Shown piece by piece: positions 1 to 9,073 of a stretch of DNA of 64,000 bases. Numbering within the stretch: the stretch's first letter is position 1; every line of letters starts with the position of its first letter. The stretch comes from Streptomyces sp. NBC_01231 (GTDB lineage: Bacteria; Actinomycetota; Actinomycetes; Streptomycetales; Streptomycetaceae): NCBI GenBank assembly GCA_035999765.1, contig CP108521.1:2170001-2234000 (forward strand). The letters are read 5' to 3'. Under the pieces are notes generated by a model. It was not told where the DNA came from. It saw only the letters and a list, made by a program, of their open reading frames with translations, and did no database searches. The translations under genes were made by a program, and so were the position numbers.

Positions 1-105
1 GGCGCCCGTACGACACTGGGGCCGGCATCGCTGGTGATGGCGGCGGAGTCCGTTCCCGACGACACCCGCTGGCTGGGCAACCCGATCGAGTCATGGCGTT
101 CCTGA
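1..105 (+). CDS. C-terminal end of a Pls/PosA-family NRPS-like protein (partial)
   Basis: The window opens inside a reading frame that ends at a TGA at 103-105. The 34 visible residues (GARTTLGPASLVMAAESV, then a TRWLGNP motif) look like the last coil of a left-handed beta-helix. I recall that pattern from the C-terminal tandem membrane/acyltransferase-like region of poly-amino-acid synthetases of the Pls/PosA type. These proteins join an adenylation-thiolation unit to membrane domains and make cationic isopeptides. Everything upstream is outside the window, so the assignment rests on this tail and on the M1 peptidase that follows. Confidence 0.55.
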   Translation, partial: GARTTLGPASLVMAAESVPDDTRWLGNPIESWRS

Positions 106-298
106 GCGCGGCTCGGCCGGGATCGGGACCGGTCCGGCGGATCAGGTCGCGGGAAGGCCGGCGGGGCCCCGTGAACGCCGGTGAGCGGGGGCGGTCACGC
201 GTGCCGGCCTCCGCGCCTGCGGCATGATCTACCGGACAAACCCTCAGTACGGCACACCGGCACGACGTCCGAGCACAGCGCAGGGAGCAGACGCAGCA

Positions 299-1678
299 GT
301 GACCGTTCAGCAGGCAGTGGGTCCGGACCCGTACTTCCCGGCCAACGGCGATCCCCGCTACCGGGTGCACCGCTACGAACTCGCGCTGGACTACCGCCCG
401 GCTCCCAACCGGCTGTCGGGGACGGCGCGGATCAACGCCATAGCGGGACGGTCGCCGCTGGCCGAGTTCCAGCTGAACCTGGCCGACTTCAAGATCGGCC
501 GGGTCCGGGTGGACGGCCGGCAGCCGCAGTACACGCACCGGGGCGGTCGGCTGCGGGTGCGTCCGGCCAAGCCCGTCCGGCCCGGTGCCGCCTTCACCGT
601 GGAGGTGCACTGGTCGGGAAACCCCAAGCCGGTGAACAGCCCCTGGGGCGGACTCGGTTGGGAGGAGCTGGAGGACGGGGCGCTGGTGGCGAGCCAGCCG
701 ATCGGGGCGCCGTCCTGGTACCCGTGCAACGACCGGCCCGCCGACAAGGCGTCGTACCAGATCTCGATCACCACGCCGTCCGCGTACGCGGTGGTGGCGG
801 GCGGGCGGCTGCTGACCCGGACGACGAAGGCCTCGACGACCACCTGGGTGTACGAGCAGGCGGCGCCCACGTCCAGCTATCTGGTGGGGCTGTCGATCGG
901 CAAGTACCAGACGGTGCTGCTGGGCGATCCGGGGCCGGGCGGCGTGCCGCAGCACGGGCACATCCCGGCGCACCTGCTGCCTGATTTCTCGCGGGACTTC
1001 GCGCGCCAGCCCCAGATGATGGACCTCTTCCAGGAGTTGTTCGGTCCGTACCCGTTCGACGAGTACGCGGTGGTGGTGACCGAGGAGGAGCTCGATGTCC
1101 CCGTCGAGGCACAGGGGTTGTCGCTGTTCGGCGCCAACCATGTGGACGGGGCGCGGGGTTCGGAGCGGCTGGTGGCCCACGAGCTGGCGCACCAGTGGTT
1201 CGGCAACAGTGTGTCCATCGCCGACTGGCGGCACATCTGGCTGAACGAGGGGTTCGCCAAGTACGCGGAGTGGTTGTGGTCGGAGCGGTCGGGGGGCCGT
1301 ACGGCGCATCAACTCGCCGCGGCGGCCCACCGGTTGCTGTCCTCCCTGCCCCAGGACCTGCGGCTGGCCGATCCGGGGCGCAAGTCGATGTTCGACGACC
1401 GGCTCTACCAGCGCGGCGGGCTGGCCCTGCACGCGGTGCGGTGCGCGACGGGCGACGAGGCGTTCTTCCGAATCCTGCGCGGGTGGGCCACGCTGCACCG
1501 GGGCGGGGCCGTGAGCACGACGACGTTCACGGCGCACGCGGCCCGTTTCGCGCCGGAGCCGCTGGACGAGGTGTTCGAGGCGTGGGTGTACGGCACCGCG
1601 CTGCCGCCGCTGCCGGCACCGGACGCCCGGATACCGGCCCGCCCCGCGCATCCGCCGACCAACGCCGGGCCTGCGTAG
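299..1678 (+). CDS. M1 family zinc metallopeptidase (aminopeptidase N-like)
   Basis: The 459-residue protein carries a complete gluzincin site: HELAH at residues 294-298 followed by NEGF, with the third zinc ligand at Glu317. This is the exact HEXXH-X18-E spacing of family M1. The N-terminal 200 residues fit the beta-saddle domain, but the protein is about half the length of full aminopeptidase N and lacks the large C-terminal helical domain. GTG at 299 is chosen because GGGAG lies upstream and homologues begin near this VQQAVGPDPYFP stretch; an ATG at 224 is the longer option. No signal peptide is evident, so it is probably cytoplasmic. Its position after the synthetase tail suggests a role in trimming or degrading that product (inference). 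Confidence 0.9.
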   Translation: MTVQQAVGPDPYFPANGDPRYRVHRYELALDYRPAPNRLSGTARINAIAGRSPLAEFQLNLADFKIGRVRVDGRQPQYTHRGGRLRVRPAKPVRPGAAFTVEVHWSGNPKPVNSPWGGLGWEELEDGALVASQPIGAPSWYPCNDRPADKASYQISITTPSAYAVVAGGRLLTRTTKASTTTWVYEQAAPTSSYLVGLSIGKYQTVLLGDPGPGGVPQHGHIPAHLLPDFSRDFARQPQMMDLFQELFGPYPFDEYAVVVTEEELDVPVEAQGLSLFGANHVDGARGSERLVAHELAHQWFGNSVSIADWRHIWLNEGFAKYAEWLWSERSGGRTAHQLAAAAHRLLSSLPQDLRLADPGRKSMFDDRLYQRGGLALHAVRCATGDEAFFRILRGWATLHRGGAVSTTTFTAHAARFAPEPLDEVFEAWVYGTALPPLPAPDARIPARPAHPPTNAGPA

Positions 1679-1851
1679 GGGTCGCCGGTGGGCGGGGCAG
1701 GGTCGATGCCCCCGGGTCAATGCCCCACCACGTCGGTGTCCGCCGAGTCGGGACGGTCGGCCGTTCGGTGGGGACCTGGTGGTACCGCCGCTCGTGCCCC
1801 GGTGACGGACCGGGTGGGCTCGCACCGTGGGGCCGGCGGCACAATGGGCGC

Positions 1852-2271
1852 ATGTCCCGACGCAGCACCCGCCCCGCCCGACCCGCCGGACCTGCCCTCA
1901 CCTGCCCCTGCGGGCGTGCCGAGCCGTACGACGCGTGCTGCGGCCGGTTCCACGCGGGCGCCGCCGCCCCCACCGCCGAGGCGCTGATGCGGTCCCGCTA
2001 CTGCGCCTTCGTGACGGGGGACTCGGCGTATCTGCTGCGGACCTGGCATCCCCGGACCCGGCCCGCGCGGGTCGACCTCGATCCGAGGCAGCGGTGGACG
2101 GGGCTGGAGATCCTGGGGGCGACGGAGGGGTCCGCGTTCCACACCACGGGGACCGTGACGTTCCGGGCCTCGTTCCGGGGCGGGTCGCTGCACGAACGCA
2201 GTCGGTTCGAGCGGGTGCAGGGGGCCTGGGTGTACGTGGACGGGGAGTTCCTCGACCAACTCGACCAGTAG
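1852..2271 (+). CDS. YchJ family (UPF0225) zinc-binding protein
   Basis: A 139-residue protein. Its N-terminus carries a SEC-C-like metal motif (CPCG at residues 18-21, then CC at 29-30, followed by GRFH). The rest is the YchJ core: LMRSRYCAFV around residues 44-53, a TWHP motif, and a C-terminal half resembling the NTF2-like fold. The family is widespread but has no agreed biochemical role. It is preceded by 173 bp without a gene. ATG at 1852 is used because the SEC-C motif begins just after it and nothing upstream in the frame looks conserved. Confidence 0.85.
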   Translation: MSRRSTRPARPAGPALTCPCGRAEPYDACCGRFHAGAAAPTAEALMRSRYCAFVTGDSAYLLRTWHPRTRPARVDLDPRQRWTGLEILGATEGSAFHTTGTVTFRASFRGGSLHERSRFERVQGAWVYVDGEFLDQLDQ

Positions 2272-2326
2272 GAGAGCGGTCGCGGGTCAACTGGGCGCCG
2301 CTTACGGACAGTTGGGGAACAGCGCG

Positions 2327-3028
2327 CTACGGCGCCAGTATGTCCAGTTCCTGGAGCGCGCCCACCGTGATCTGGCGGGTCAGTTCCTCCGCGCGCGACG
2401 CGTCGCCCTCCCGGACCGCCTCGGCGACCTGGACGTGGAGGGTGACGGCGGCCGGGTCGGGGTCCTCGAACATGACCTCGTGGTGGGTTCGGCCCGAGAG
2501 GACCTCGGCGACGACATCGCCGAGGCGGGCGAACATCTCGTTGCCGGAGGCGTTGAGGATCACCCGGTGGAAGGCCATGTCGTGGACGAGGTAGCCCTCC
2601 AGTTGGTGGCCGCGCGAGTGGGCCACCATGCCGAGGGCGCACTCGGTGAGTTCGGCGCACTGCTCCGCCGTGGCGTGTCTGGCGGCGAGGCCCGCGGCGG
2701 CGGGTTCGATCGCCGAGCGCAGCATCGTGAGCGAGCGCAGTTGGCGCGGGCGGTCGGCGCCGGCCAGACGCCAGCGGATGACCTGGGGGTCGTAGACGTT
2801 CCACTCGTTCTTGGGGAGCACGGTGACGCCCACCCGGCGGCGGGACTCGACCAGATGCATGGACTCCAGGACCCGCACCGCCTCGCGCATCACGGAACGT
2901 GAGACGTCGAAGCGCTGGGCGAGTTCGTCCGTGCGCAGGACACTGCCCGGCGGGTACTCACCCGCGGTGATCGCGGGGCCGAGGGTTTCCAGTACCTGGC
3001 CGTGCAGCCCCCGGCCCGATGTGCTCAT
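2327..3028 (-). CDS. gntR: FCD-type GntR family regulator, probable gluconate operon repressor
   Basis: A 233-residue FadR/FCD-subfamily regulator. The N-terminal winged helix (about residues 10-70) contains RTDELAQRFDVSRSVMREAVRVLE without a break in the usual pattern. The C-terminal FCD ligand domain has the metal-binding His pattern (DMAFHRVIL, later HVQVAEAV). It is divergent from the gluconokinase gene across a 150-bp region holding a palindrome and a tandem repeat, the usual layout for a local repressor. Gluconate or a phosphorylated derivative is the expected effector by analogy with GntR proteins. The start is ATG 3028; the longer GTG start at 3055 adds residues unlike the family. Confidence 0.88.
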   Translation of the reverse strand: MSTSGRGLHGQVLETLGPAITAGEYPPGSVLRTDELAQRFDVSRSVMREAVRVLESMHLVESRRRVGVTVLPKNEWNVYDPQVIRWRLAGADRPRQLRSLTMLRSAIEPAAAGLAARHATAEQCAELTECALGMVAHSRGHQLEGYLVHDMAFHRVILNASGNEMFARLGDVVAEVLSGRTHHEVMFEDPDPAAVTLHVQVAEAVREGDASRAEELTRQITVGALQELDILAP

Positions 3029-3069
3029 GAACTCAGCGTACGGGGCACGCTGCACGCGGCGACAACGAA

Positions 3070-3088
3070 AAGTCAGACTTATTTGTCA
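3070..3088. promoter_or_regulatory. Candidate GntR operator/promoter of the gluconate operon
   Basis: AAGTCAGACTT at 3070-3080 is a perfect 5-1-5 palindrome in an AT-richer patch between gntR and the gluconokinase gene. It is followed by TTGTCA (3083-3088), which could be a -35 hexamer. FCD regulators bind short palindromes of this size. The placement, not a known consensus, supports the call. Confidence 0.35.
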
Positions 3089-3130
3089 CAGACTCTTGAA
3101 TTCGTCGTACCTAATGGGTTTCAGTATGGC

Positions 3131-3156
3131 CGACGTCAGATGTCGACGTCGGATGT
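3131..3156 (+). repeat. Two tandem 13-bp repeats upstream of gluconokinase
   Basis: CGACGTCAGATGT (3131-3143) is followed directly by CGACGTCGGATGT (3144-3156), with one mismatch. Each contains the palindrome CGACGTC. The pair ends 22 bp before the gluconokinase start and may be a leader or operator element. Confidence 0.7.
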
Positions 3157-3178
3157 CGAGGAAGACAGCGAGGCACTG

Positions 3179-3697
3179 ATGCGTACCCCTCACGTCGTCG
3201 TGGTGATGGGCGTCGCCGGCACGGGCAAGACCACGATCGGTCCCCTGCTCGCGACCCGGCTCGGCGTCCCGTACGCCGAGGGCGACGACTTCCACCCCCA
3301 GGCCAACATCGACAAGATGTCGGCCGGCACCCCGCTCGAGGACGCGGACCGGTGGCCGTGGCTGGACGCCATCGGCGACTGGGCGCACGGGCGGGCCGGG
3401 CTCGGCGGGGTGGTGAGCTGTTCGGCGCTGAAGCGGTCCTACCGTGACCGGCTCAGGGCCGAGGCCCCGGGGGTCGTGTTCGTGCACCTCGCGGGCGAAC
3501 GGGCGCTGATCGAGGACCGCATGGCGCATCGGCAGGGTCACTTCATGCCGACCGCGCTGCTGGACTCCCAGTTCGCCACCCTCCAGCCGCTCGGCTCGGA
3601 CGAGGCCGGGGTCGTCGTGGACGTCACCGGCAGTCCGGAGGAGATCACCGAGCGGGCCGCGGAAGCGCTCGACGCCCGTGCCGAGACATCCCGGTAA
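3179..3697 (+). CDS. gntK: Gluconokinase
   Basis: A 172-residue GntK/IdnK-type kinase that makes 6-phosphogluconate from gluconate and ATP. The P-loop GVAGTGKT spans residues 11-18. The family motif GDDFHP follows near residue 37 and SCSALKRSYRD near residue 80. The length matches the 160-180 residues usual for the family. ATG 3179 is preceded by GAGG at good distance; an in-frame ATG at 3140 lies inside the tandem repeat and is less likely. It is the first gene of a four-gene operon feeding the pentose phosphate pathway. Confidence 0.95.
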   Translation: MRTPHVVVVMGVAGTGKTTIGPLLATRLGVPYAEGDDFHPQANIDKMSAGTPLEDADRWPWLDAIGDWAHGRAGLGGVVSCSALKRSYRDRLRAEAPGVVFVHLAGERALIEDRMAHRQGHFMPTALLDSQFATLQPLGSDEAGVVVDVTGSPEEITERAAEALDARAETSR

Positions 3698-3762
3698 CCA
3701 CTCCCCCCACCTCCACCGCAGTTCCCCCCTCCCACTTCCGTACCTGCAAGGGACCCCACCCC

Positions 3763-5160
3763 GTGACCAGACTCAGTGTCGAGATGCTGGCAGCGGACGC
3801 ACCCGAGCCGATCACCTCGGCCGGCCATGCTCAGCTGGGTATCGCCGTTCTGGCGGGCATCGCCGTCATCGTCCTGCTCATCACCAAGTTCAAGCTCCAC
3901 GCCTTCCTGTCACTGACCCTCGGGACGCTGGCGCTCGGCGCGTTCGCCGGGGCCCCGCTCGACAAGACCATCACCAGCTTCACCACCGGACTCGGGTCGA
4001 CGGTGGCCGGCGTCGGCGTACTCATAGCCCTGGGCGCGATCCTCGGCAAGATGCTCGCCGACTCCGGAGGCGCCGACCAGATCGTCGACACGATCCTGGC
4101 TCGGGCCAACGCCCGCACCATGCCGTGGGCGATGGTGCTGATCGCCTCGGTGATCGGCCTTCCGCTGTTCTTCGAGGTCGGCGTGGTGCTGCTGATCCCG
4201 GTCGTCCTCATGGTCGCCAAGCGGGGCAACTACTCGCTGATGCGGATCGGCATCCCGGCCCTCGCCGGCCTGTCCGTGATGCACGGCCTGGTCCCCCCGC
4301 ACCCCGGCCCGCTGGTCGCCATCGACGCGGTCAAGGCCAACCTCGGGGTCACCCTGGCGCTCGGCGTCCTGGTCGCCATCCCGACCGTGATCATCGCCGG
4401 GCCGCTGTTCTCGAAGGTCGCCGCCCGCTGGGTGGACGTCCCGGCCCCGGATCGCATGATCCCGCAGCGCGCCTCCGAGGAACTGGAGCGGCGTCCCAGC
4501 TTCGGCGCGACCCTGGCCACGATCCTGCTGCCGGTCGTCCTGATGCTGGCCAAGGCGCTCGTGGACATCGTCATCGACGACCCCGAGAACACCGTGCAGC
4601 GGGTCTTCGACGTCGCCGGGTCCCCGCTGATCGCCCTGCTCGCCGCCGTGCTGGTGGGCATCTTCACCCTGCTGCGGCCCGCCGGGTTCGCCAAGGACCG
4701 GGTCTCCCAGCTCGTCGAGAAGGGGCTCGCGCCCATCGCGGGCATCCTGCTGATCGTCGGCGCGGGCGGCGGCTTCAAGCAGACGCTGATCGACTCCGGC
4801 GTCGGCCAGATGGTCCTGGACATCTCCAAGGACTGGTCGATCCCGGCGCTGCTGCTGGCCTGGCTGATCGCGGTGGCGATACGGCTGGCGACCGGATCGG
4901 CGACGGTCGCGACCATCTCGGCGGCCGGTCTGGTGGCCCCGCTCGCGGCCGACATGTCGACGACCCACACGGCCCTGCTGGTCCTCGCCATCGGCGCCGG
5001 CTCGCTGTTCTTCAGCCATGTCAACGACGCCGGGTTCTGGCTGGTGAAGGAGTACTTCGGCCTCAGCGTCGGCCAGACCGTCAAGACCTGGTCGGTCATG
5101 GAGACGATCATCTCCGTGGTCGCGGGCGGGCTGGTCCTGCTCCTTTCCCTGATCATCTAG
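3763..5160 (+). CDS. gntP: GntP family gluconate:H+ symporter
   Basis: A 465-residue permease of the GntP family with about 12-14 hydrophobic segments. Characteristic stretches are the GLPLFFEVGVVLLIP motif around residue 135, the VPPHPGPL motif near 182, and the C-terminal SATVATISAAGL and HVNDAGFW motifs. It imports gluconate or a related sugar acid across the cytoplasmic membrane. It starts at GTG 3763, 65 bp after gluconokinase, and the SDR gene follows 10 bp after its stop, so the operon reads kinase-permease-dehydrogenases. Confidence 0.95.
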   Translation: MTRLSVEMLAADAPEPITSAGHAQLGIAVLAGIAVIVLLITKFKLHAFLSLTLGTLALGAFAGAPLDKTITSFTTGLGSTVAGVGVLIALGAILGKMLADSGGADQIVDTILARANARTMPWAMVLIASVIGLPLFFEVGVVLLIPVVLMVAKRGNYSLMRIGIPALAGLSVMHGLVPPHPGPLVAIDAVKANLGVTLALGVLVAIPTVIIAGPLFSKVAARWVDVPAPDRMIPQRASEELERRPSFGATLATILLPVVLMLAKALVDIVIDDPENTVQRVFDVAGSPLIALLAAVLVGIFTLLRPAGFAKDRVSQLVEKGLAPIAGILLIVGAGGGFKQTLIDSGVGQMVLDISKDWSIPALLLAWLIAVAIRLATGSATVATISAAGLVAPLAADMSTTHTALLVLAIGAGSLFFSHVNDAGFWLVKEYFGLSVGQTVKTWSVMETIISVVAGGLVLLLSLII

Positions 5161-5170
5161 GAGTACGACG

Positions 5171-5932
5171 ATGAGTCACCCCCTGTTCGACATCAGCGGC
5201 CGCACGGCCCTGGTCACCGGCTCCAGCCGGGGCATCGGGCTGGCGCTGGCCCGCGGCCTCGCCCAGGCGGGCTGCCGGGTCGTCCTCAACGGACGGGACG
5301 GCGAACGCCTCGCCGCGGCCGCCGCGGAACTGCCCGGCGACGAAGTCCACACGGCCGTGTTCGACGTGACCGACGGCCCGTCGGTCGCCGCCGGGATCGC
5401 GGATGTCGAACAGCGGGTGGGCCCGCTCGACATCCTGGTCAACAACGCGGGCATGCAACTGCGCGCCCCGCTGCTCGAGTTCACGGACTCGGACTGGCAC
5501 CGGATCCTGGACACCAACCTGACCAGCGCGTTCCTGGTCGGCCGGGAAGCCGCCCGCCGGATGACGGAACGCGGCCACGGAAAGATCATCAACATCTGCT
5601 CATTGCAGAGCGAGGTGGCCCGGCCCGGCATCGCGCCCTACGCCGCCACCAAGGGCGCGCTGAAGATGCTCACCAAGGGCATGTGCGCGGACTGGGGACC
5701 GCACGGCGTGCAGGTCAACGGTCTGGGGCCGGGCTACATCGAGACGGAGCTGACCCAACCCCTCGTCCAGGACGAGGAGTTCAGCGCCTGGGTGCGGCGA
5801 CGCACCCCGGCCGGCCGCTGGGGCCGTACGGAGGACCTGGTGGGCGGGGTGCTGTTCCTCGCCTCGCCCGCCGCGGACTTCGTCGGCGGACAGGTGCTGT
5901 ATGTCGACGGCGGCATGACGAGCGTGCTGTGA
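5171..5932 (+). CDS. SDR family oxidoreductase, gluconate 5-dehydrogenase-like
   Basis: A 253-residue classical short-chain dehydrogenase. The cofactor motif TGSSRGIG is at residues 16-23, NNAG at 91-94, and the catalytic YxxxK is Tyr157/Lys161 with the Ser in the INICS stretch before it. The overall look and the operon position match gluconate 5-dehydrogenases, which interconvert gluconate and 5-ketogluconate with NAD(P)H. The substrate is inferred from context. It is translationally close to its neighbours (10 bp after the permease, 17 bp before the next gene). Confidence 0.85.
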   Translation: MSHPLFDISGRTALVTGSSRGIGLALARGLAQAGCRVVLNGRDGERLAAAAAELPGDEVHTAVFDVTDGPSVAAGIADVEQRVGPLDILVNNAGMQLRAPLLEFTDSDWHRILDTNLTSAFLVGREAARRMTERGHGKIINICSLQSEVARPGIAPYAATKGALKMLTKGMCADWGPHGVQVNGLGPGYIETELTQPLVQDEEFSAWVRRRTPAGRWGRTEDLVGGVLFLASPAADFVGGQVLYVDGGMTSVL

Positions 5933-5949
5933 CCTCCAAGGAGACCGCG

Positions 5950-6987
5950 ATGCTGGGATGTGTGATCCACGGTCAGGGCGACCTGCGGGTCGAGGAGGTG
6001 CCGGTGCCGGTGCCGGGCCCCGGCCAGGCGCTGGTCGCCGTCCGCTACGGCGGTGTGTGCGGGTCCGACCTGCACTACTGGCGGCACGGCGGGGTCGGCG
6101 ACTTCCGGCTCAAGGAGCCGATGGTGCTCGGCCACGAGGTGGTCGGGACGGTCGTCTCGTACGGCGACGGAGCGTCAGGCCCCGCTGCCGGTACGGCCGT
6201 CGCGGTGCACCCGGCGAGCCCCTGCGGGGTGTGCCCGGAGTGCGTGGACGGGCGCCGGAACGTCTGCCGGGACACGCGCTACCTCGGCAGCGCGGCCCGC
6301 TTCCCGCACGTCCAGGGCGGCTTCGCGGCCCAAGTGGTCGTACCGGTCGAGCAGTTGAGGCCCCTTCCGGCCGGGCTGGAACCGCGCCGGGCGGCGCTCG
6401 CGGAACCGCTGTCGGTGGCGCTGCACGCGGTGCGGCGGGCCGGGGACGTGCGCGGGCGGCACGTCCTGGTCACCGGCGCGGGGCCCATCGGGTGCCTCGT
6501 GGTCGCCGCGGCGAAGGCGGCGGGCGCCGCGCACGTGACGGTGACGGACCTGCTCCCGGCGGCACGTCGGTACGCGTCCGCAGCGGGCGCCGACACCGTC
6601 GTACGGGCGGACGATCCGGACGACGCCGGGTGGCCGGCTGAGGTGGACGCGGCCGTGGAGGCATCCGGAGTGGCCGCCGGGCTCGACGCCTGTCTGCGGC
6701 GGGTGCGGCGGGGCGGGGTCGTCGTGCAGCTCGGCATGCTGCCGCCCGGACCGAGCCCCTTCGCGGGCAACCTCGTGGTGAGCCGGGAGATCGAACTGCG
6801 GGGCGCGTTCCGCTTCGACGGGGAGTTCGACGAGGCGCTGGAACTGCTCGCGGCCGAGTCGGCGTTCGACGGGCTGGTCAGCGACGTGATCCCGGTCGCG
6901 GAGGCGGAATCGGCGTTCGGGCTGGCCGCTGACCGCAGCCGGTCGTGCAAGGTGTTGCTGGACTTCGGCGTCCTCAGCGCACCCTGA
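5950..6987 (+). CDS. idnD: Zinc-dependent L-idonate 5-dehydrogenase-like alcohol dehydrogenase
   Basis: A 345-residue medium-chain dehydrogenase. Catalytic zinc ligands are Cys37, His62 and Glu63, in a CGSDLHYWRHGG context typical of idonate/sorbitol dehydrogenases. Structural zinc cysteines are 92, 95, 98 and 106. The Rossmann motif TGAGPIGCLV lies around residues 173-182. ATG 5950 is chosen because AAGGAG sits six bases before it; an in-frame GTG at 5929 would overlap the SDR stop. With the SDR it would convert L-idonate through 5-ketogluconate to gluconate, making the operon an idonate/gluconate pathway (inference). Confidence 0.85.
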   Translation: MLGCVIHGQGDLRVEEVPVPVPGPGQALVAVRYGGVCGSDLHYWRHGGVGDFRLKEPMVLGHEVVGTVVSYGDGASGPAAGTAVAVHPASPCGVCPECVDGRRNVCRDTRYLGSAARFPHVQGGFAAQVVVPVEQLRPLPAGLEPRRAALAEPLSVALHAVRRAGDVRGRHVLVTGAGPIGCLVVAAAKAAGAAHVTVTDLLPAARRYASAAGADTVVRADDPDDAGWPAEVDAAVEASGVAAGLDACLRRVRRGGVVVQLGMLPPGPSPFAGNLVVSREIELRGAFRFDGEFDEALELLAAESAFDGLVSDVIPVAEAESAFGLAADRSRSCKVLLDFGVLSAP

Positions 6988-7020
6988 GACATCACCACGT
7001 GTACCGAACCGGCGCACCCG

Positions 7021-9024
7021 CTACCCCCGCTGCTGAGGGATCAACGCCGACGCGGGGGCCAGTGTCCGGCCGCCGTCCTGACCGTCGGCGCGCACCTCGT
7101 CGTGCACCGGCATGTCGTCCCGTATGAGGTTCTCGCGGATGAGGACGGCTGCCGTGGCACCGCCGGTCTCCGAGGAGCGCAGTTCGACGCTCAGACCCTG
7201 CCGGGCGGCGATGCGGTTGACCACGAAGAGGCCGATCTGCTTGGCGTCGAGCAGGTCGATGTCCTCGGACTGGATCTTGCGGTTCGCCTCGGCCATCGCC
7301 TCCTCGTTCATGCCGAAGCCGCTGTCCTCGATCTCGATGAGGAGGCCCTCCCGCAGCCGGGCGGCCCGCAACCGGACATGGGCGCTGGGCGGGGAGAACG
7401 AGGCCGCGTTCTCGACGAGTTCGGCGAGCAGGTGGATGACGTCGGCGACGGAGCCACCGTTGAGGGAGACGCGCGGTACCGGCCAGACCTGGACCCGGCC
7501 CGGCTGCTCGATCTCCGCGACGGCGGCCCGCAGGACGTCCACCAGCGGGATGGGGTCCCGCCAGCCGCGTCCGGGCGCGATGCCGGACAGGATGAGCAGG
7601 CTCTCGGAGTGGCGGCGCATCCGGGTGGCGAGGTAGTCGACCTGGTACAGCTCCTGCACCTCGGCCGGGTCGCGCGGGCGCTGCTCCAGTTGGTGGAGCA
7701 GGTCGAGCTGGCGGTGCAGCAGCACCTGGCCGCGGCGGGCGATGCTGACGTACACCCCGGAGATGCCGCTGAGCAGTTCGGCGCGCTCGGAGGCGGCCTT
7801 GAGCGCGGCCCGCTGCACGGCGGTGAGTGCGGTGCCCACCTGGGCGAGTTCGTCGCCGACGAGGCGGCGCATCGGGGCCTCGGCGTCGATGTCCACGCCC
7901 TGCCCGGCGTGCAGTCTGCGCATGGCCCGCGGCAGTCGGCGCCCGGCGACTTCGAGGGCGTCGTCGCGCAGTTCGAGCAGTTCGACGATGAGTCCCCGGC
8001 CGACGCCCACGGACACCAGCAGCGACAGCAGCACGCCCACCAGACCGAGGATGACGGCGACACCGGAGGCGCCCAGCGTGTCCCAGCCGAACGGGTTCGC
8101 CTTGGCCGTGGCCCCCGTGCCGGCGTCCGACTCGGCCTCGGCGAACCCCTTCAGCACGGCGTCGGCGTCCTTGTCCCAGTCCCTCAGGAAGCCCGTGGAG
8201 ATGACCGAGGCGCCGGGCCCGGCGCCGCGCACCCGGTTCTCACCGGCGGCGAACCCGGCGTAGTTCGCGCTTTGCAGCACCGCGTTGTACGCCGCCCGGT
8301 GGACTGTCTTCAGGTCGGCGACCGCGGGTTTCAGCAGCTCCTGCTGGGTGGCGACGGCGCCGACGAACAGCGTGTACTGCTCCGTGGTGAGCTTGCCTGC
8401 CCCGCTCCCCGCGGCGAGGAGTGCCTGTTCCTGGGCCACGGCCTCTCGGGCGCGGGCGAGTTCGAGGACGACCCGCGCCTCGGATGCGGCGTCGGTGCCG
8501 TTATCGCCGGTGAGCGCGCCGGTGACGGCGAAGGCGTGCTCGATGACCGTCGAATATCCCGTGAACGCCGTCTTCGAGCCGTCCTTCGCGTCGGTCTGCT
8601 CGCGCAGCGCTGTGAGTCCGCGCGCGTCGGCCTCCAGACGGTCGATGCGCGTGGGCAGCCCGGAGTCGAGGAGCTCGGCGTCCGCGGTCGCGGCGTCGGC
8701 GCCGTTGCGGAGCGCGGTGGCGGCGTCGTCGGTGGCCTTGCCCGCTGCTTTGAGAGCGTCGAGGTCTGCCGTGTTCCGGGCGGCCGCGTGGCGTGTGGCG
8801 GCGGTCCGTTCGGTCTGCAGTGCGGTGATGAAATCGTCGACGGGGGTGAGGAGTTCGGCGTTGACGTCCTTGACCCGCTGGGTGTCGCCGATGTGGGAGG
8901 CCGTGGTCACCGCGGCGTATCCCCACAGTGCCATGAGGGACACGATGGGCAGCATGAGCAGGGCGACGATCTTGGCCCGGACCGATCTGGGGCGCAGCCG
9001 TGCCGTTGTAGGGGTGACACGCAT
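7021..9024 (-). CDS. NIT-domain sensor histidine kinase-like protein
   Basis: A 667-residue membrane kinase. One transmembrane segment lies near residues 20-45 and another near 320-345. They bracket an all-helical extracytoplasmic region that looks like a nitrate/nitrite-sensing (NIT) domain, rich in TERTAATRH-type helices. A HAMP-like linker follows, then a long helical region containing TRMRRHSESLL, and a C-terminal HATPase with N-box LVENAASFSPP and G-box EDSGFGMN. The kinase core resembles those of Streptomyces conservons (CvnA type), but the roadblock, DUF742 and GTPase partners are absent here. It lies 49 bp downstream of the MHYT gene, so the two are probably co-transcribed. Confidence 0.85.
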   Translation of the reverse strand: MRVTPTTARLRPRSVRAKIVALLMLPIVSLMALWGYAAVTTASHIGDTQRVKDVNAELLTPVDDFITALQTERTAATRHAAARNTADLDALKAAGKATDDAATALRNGADAATADAELLDSGLPTRIDRLEADARGLTALREQTDAKDGSKTAFTGYSTVIEHAFAVTGALTGDNGTDAASEARVVLELARAREAVAQEQALLAAGSGAGKLTTEQYTLFVGAVATQQELLKPAVADLKTVHRAAYNAVLQSANYAGFAAGENRVRGAGPGASVISTGFLRDWDKDADAVLKGFAEAESDAGTGATAKANPFGWDTLGASGVAVILGLVGVLLSLLVSVGVGRGLIVELLELRDDALEVAGRRLPRAMRRLHAGQGVDIDAEAPMRRLVGDELAQVGTALTAVQRAALKAASERAELLSGISGVYVSIARRGQVLLHRQLDLLHQLEQRPRDPAEVQELYQVDYLATRMRRHSESLLILSGIAPGRGWRDPIPLVDVLRAAVAEIEQPGRVQVWPVPRVSLNGGSVADVIHLLAELVENAASFSPPSAHVRLRAARLREGLLIEIEDSGFGMNEEAMAEANRKIQSEDIDLLDAKQIGLFVVNRIAARQGLSVELRSSETGGATAAVLIRENLIRDDMPVHDEVRADGQDGGRTLAPASALIPQQRG

Positions 9025-9073
9025 GAGTTACCTCTTCGAGGGTGTGTGCGGTGCGGCTCTGCGGACGTACGGC

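Noticed and set aside
1774..1791. T-box-like GGTGGTACCGCC sequences
   Set aside because: They resemble the T-box antiterminator core, but there is no stem I specifier region, and the downstream genes are not amino-acid related.
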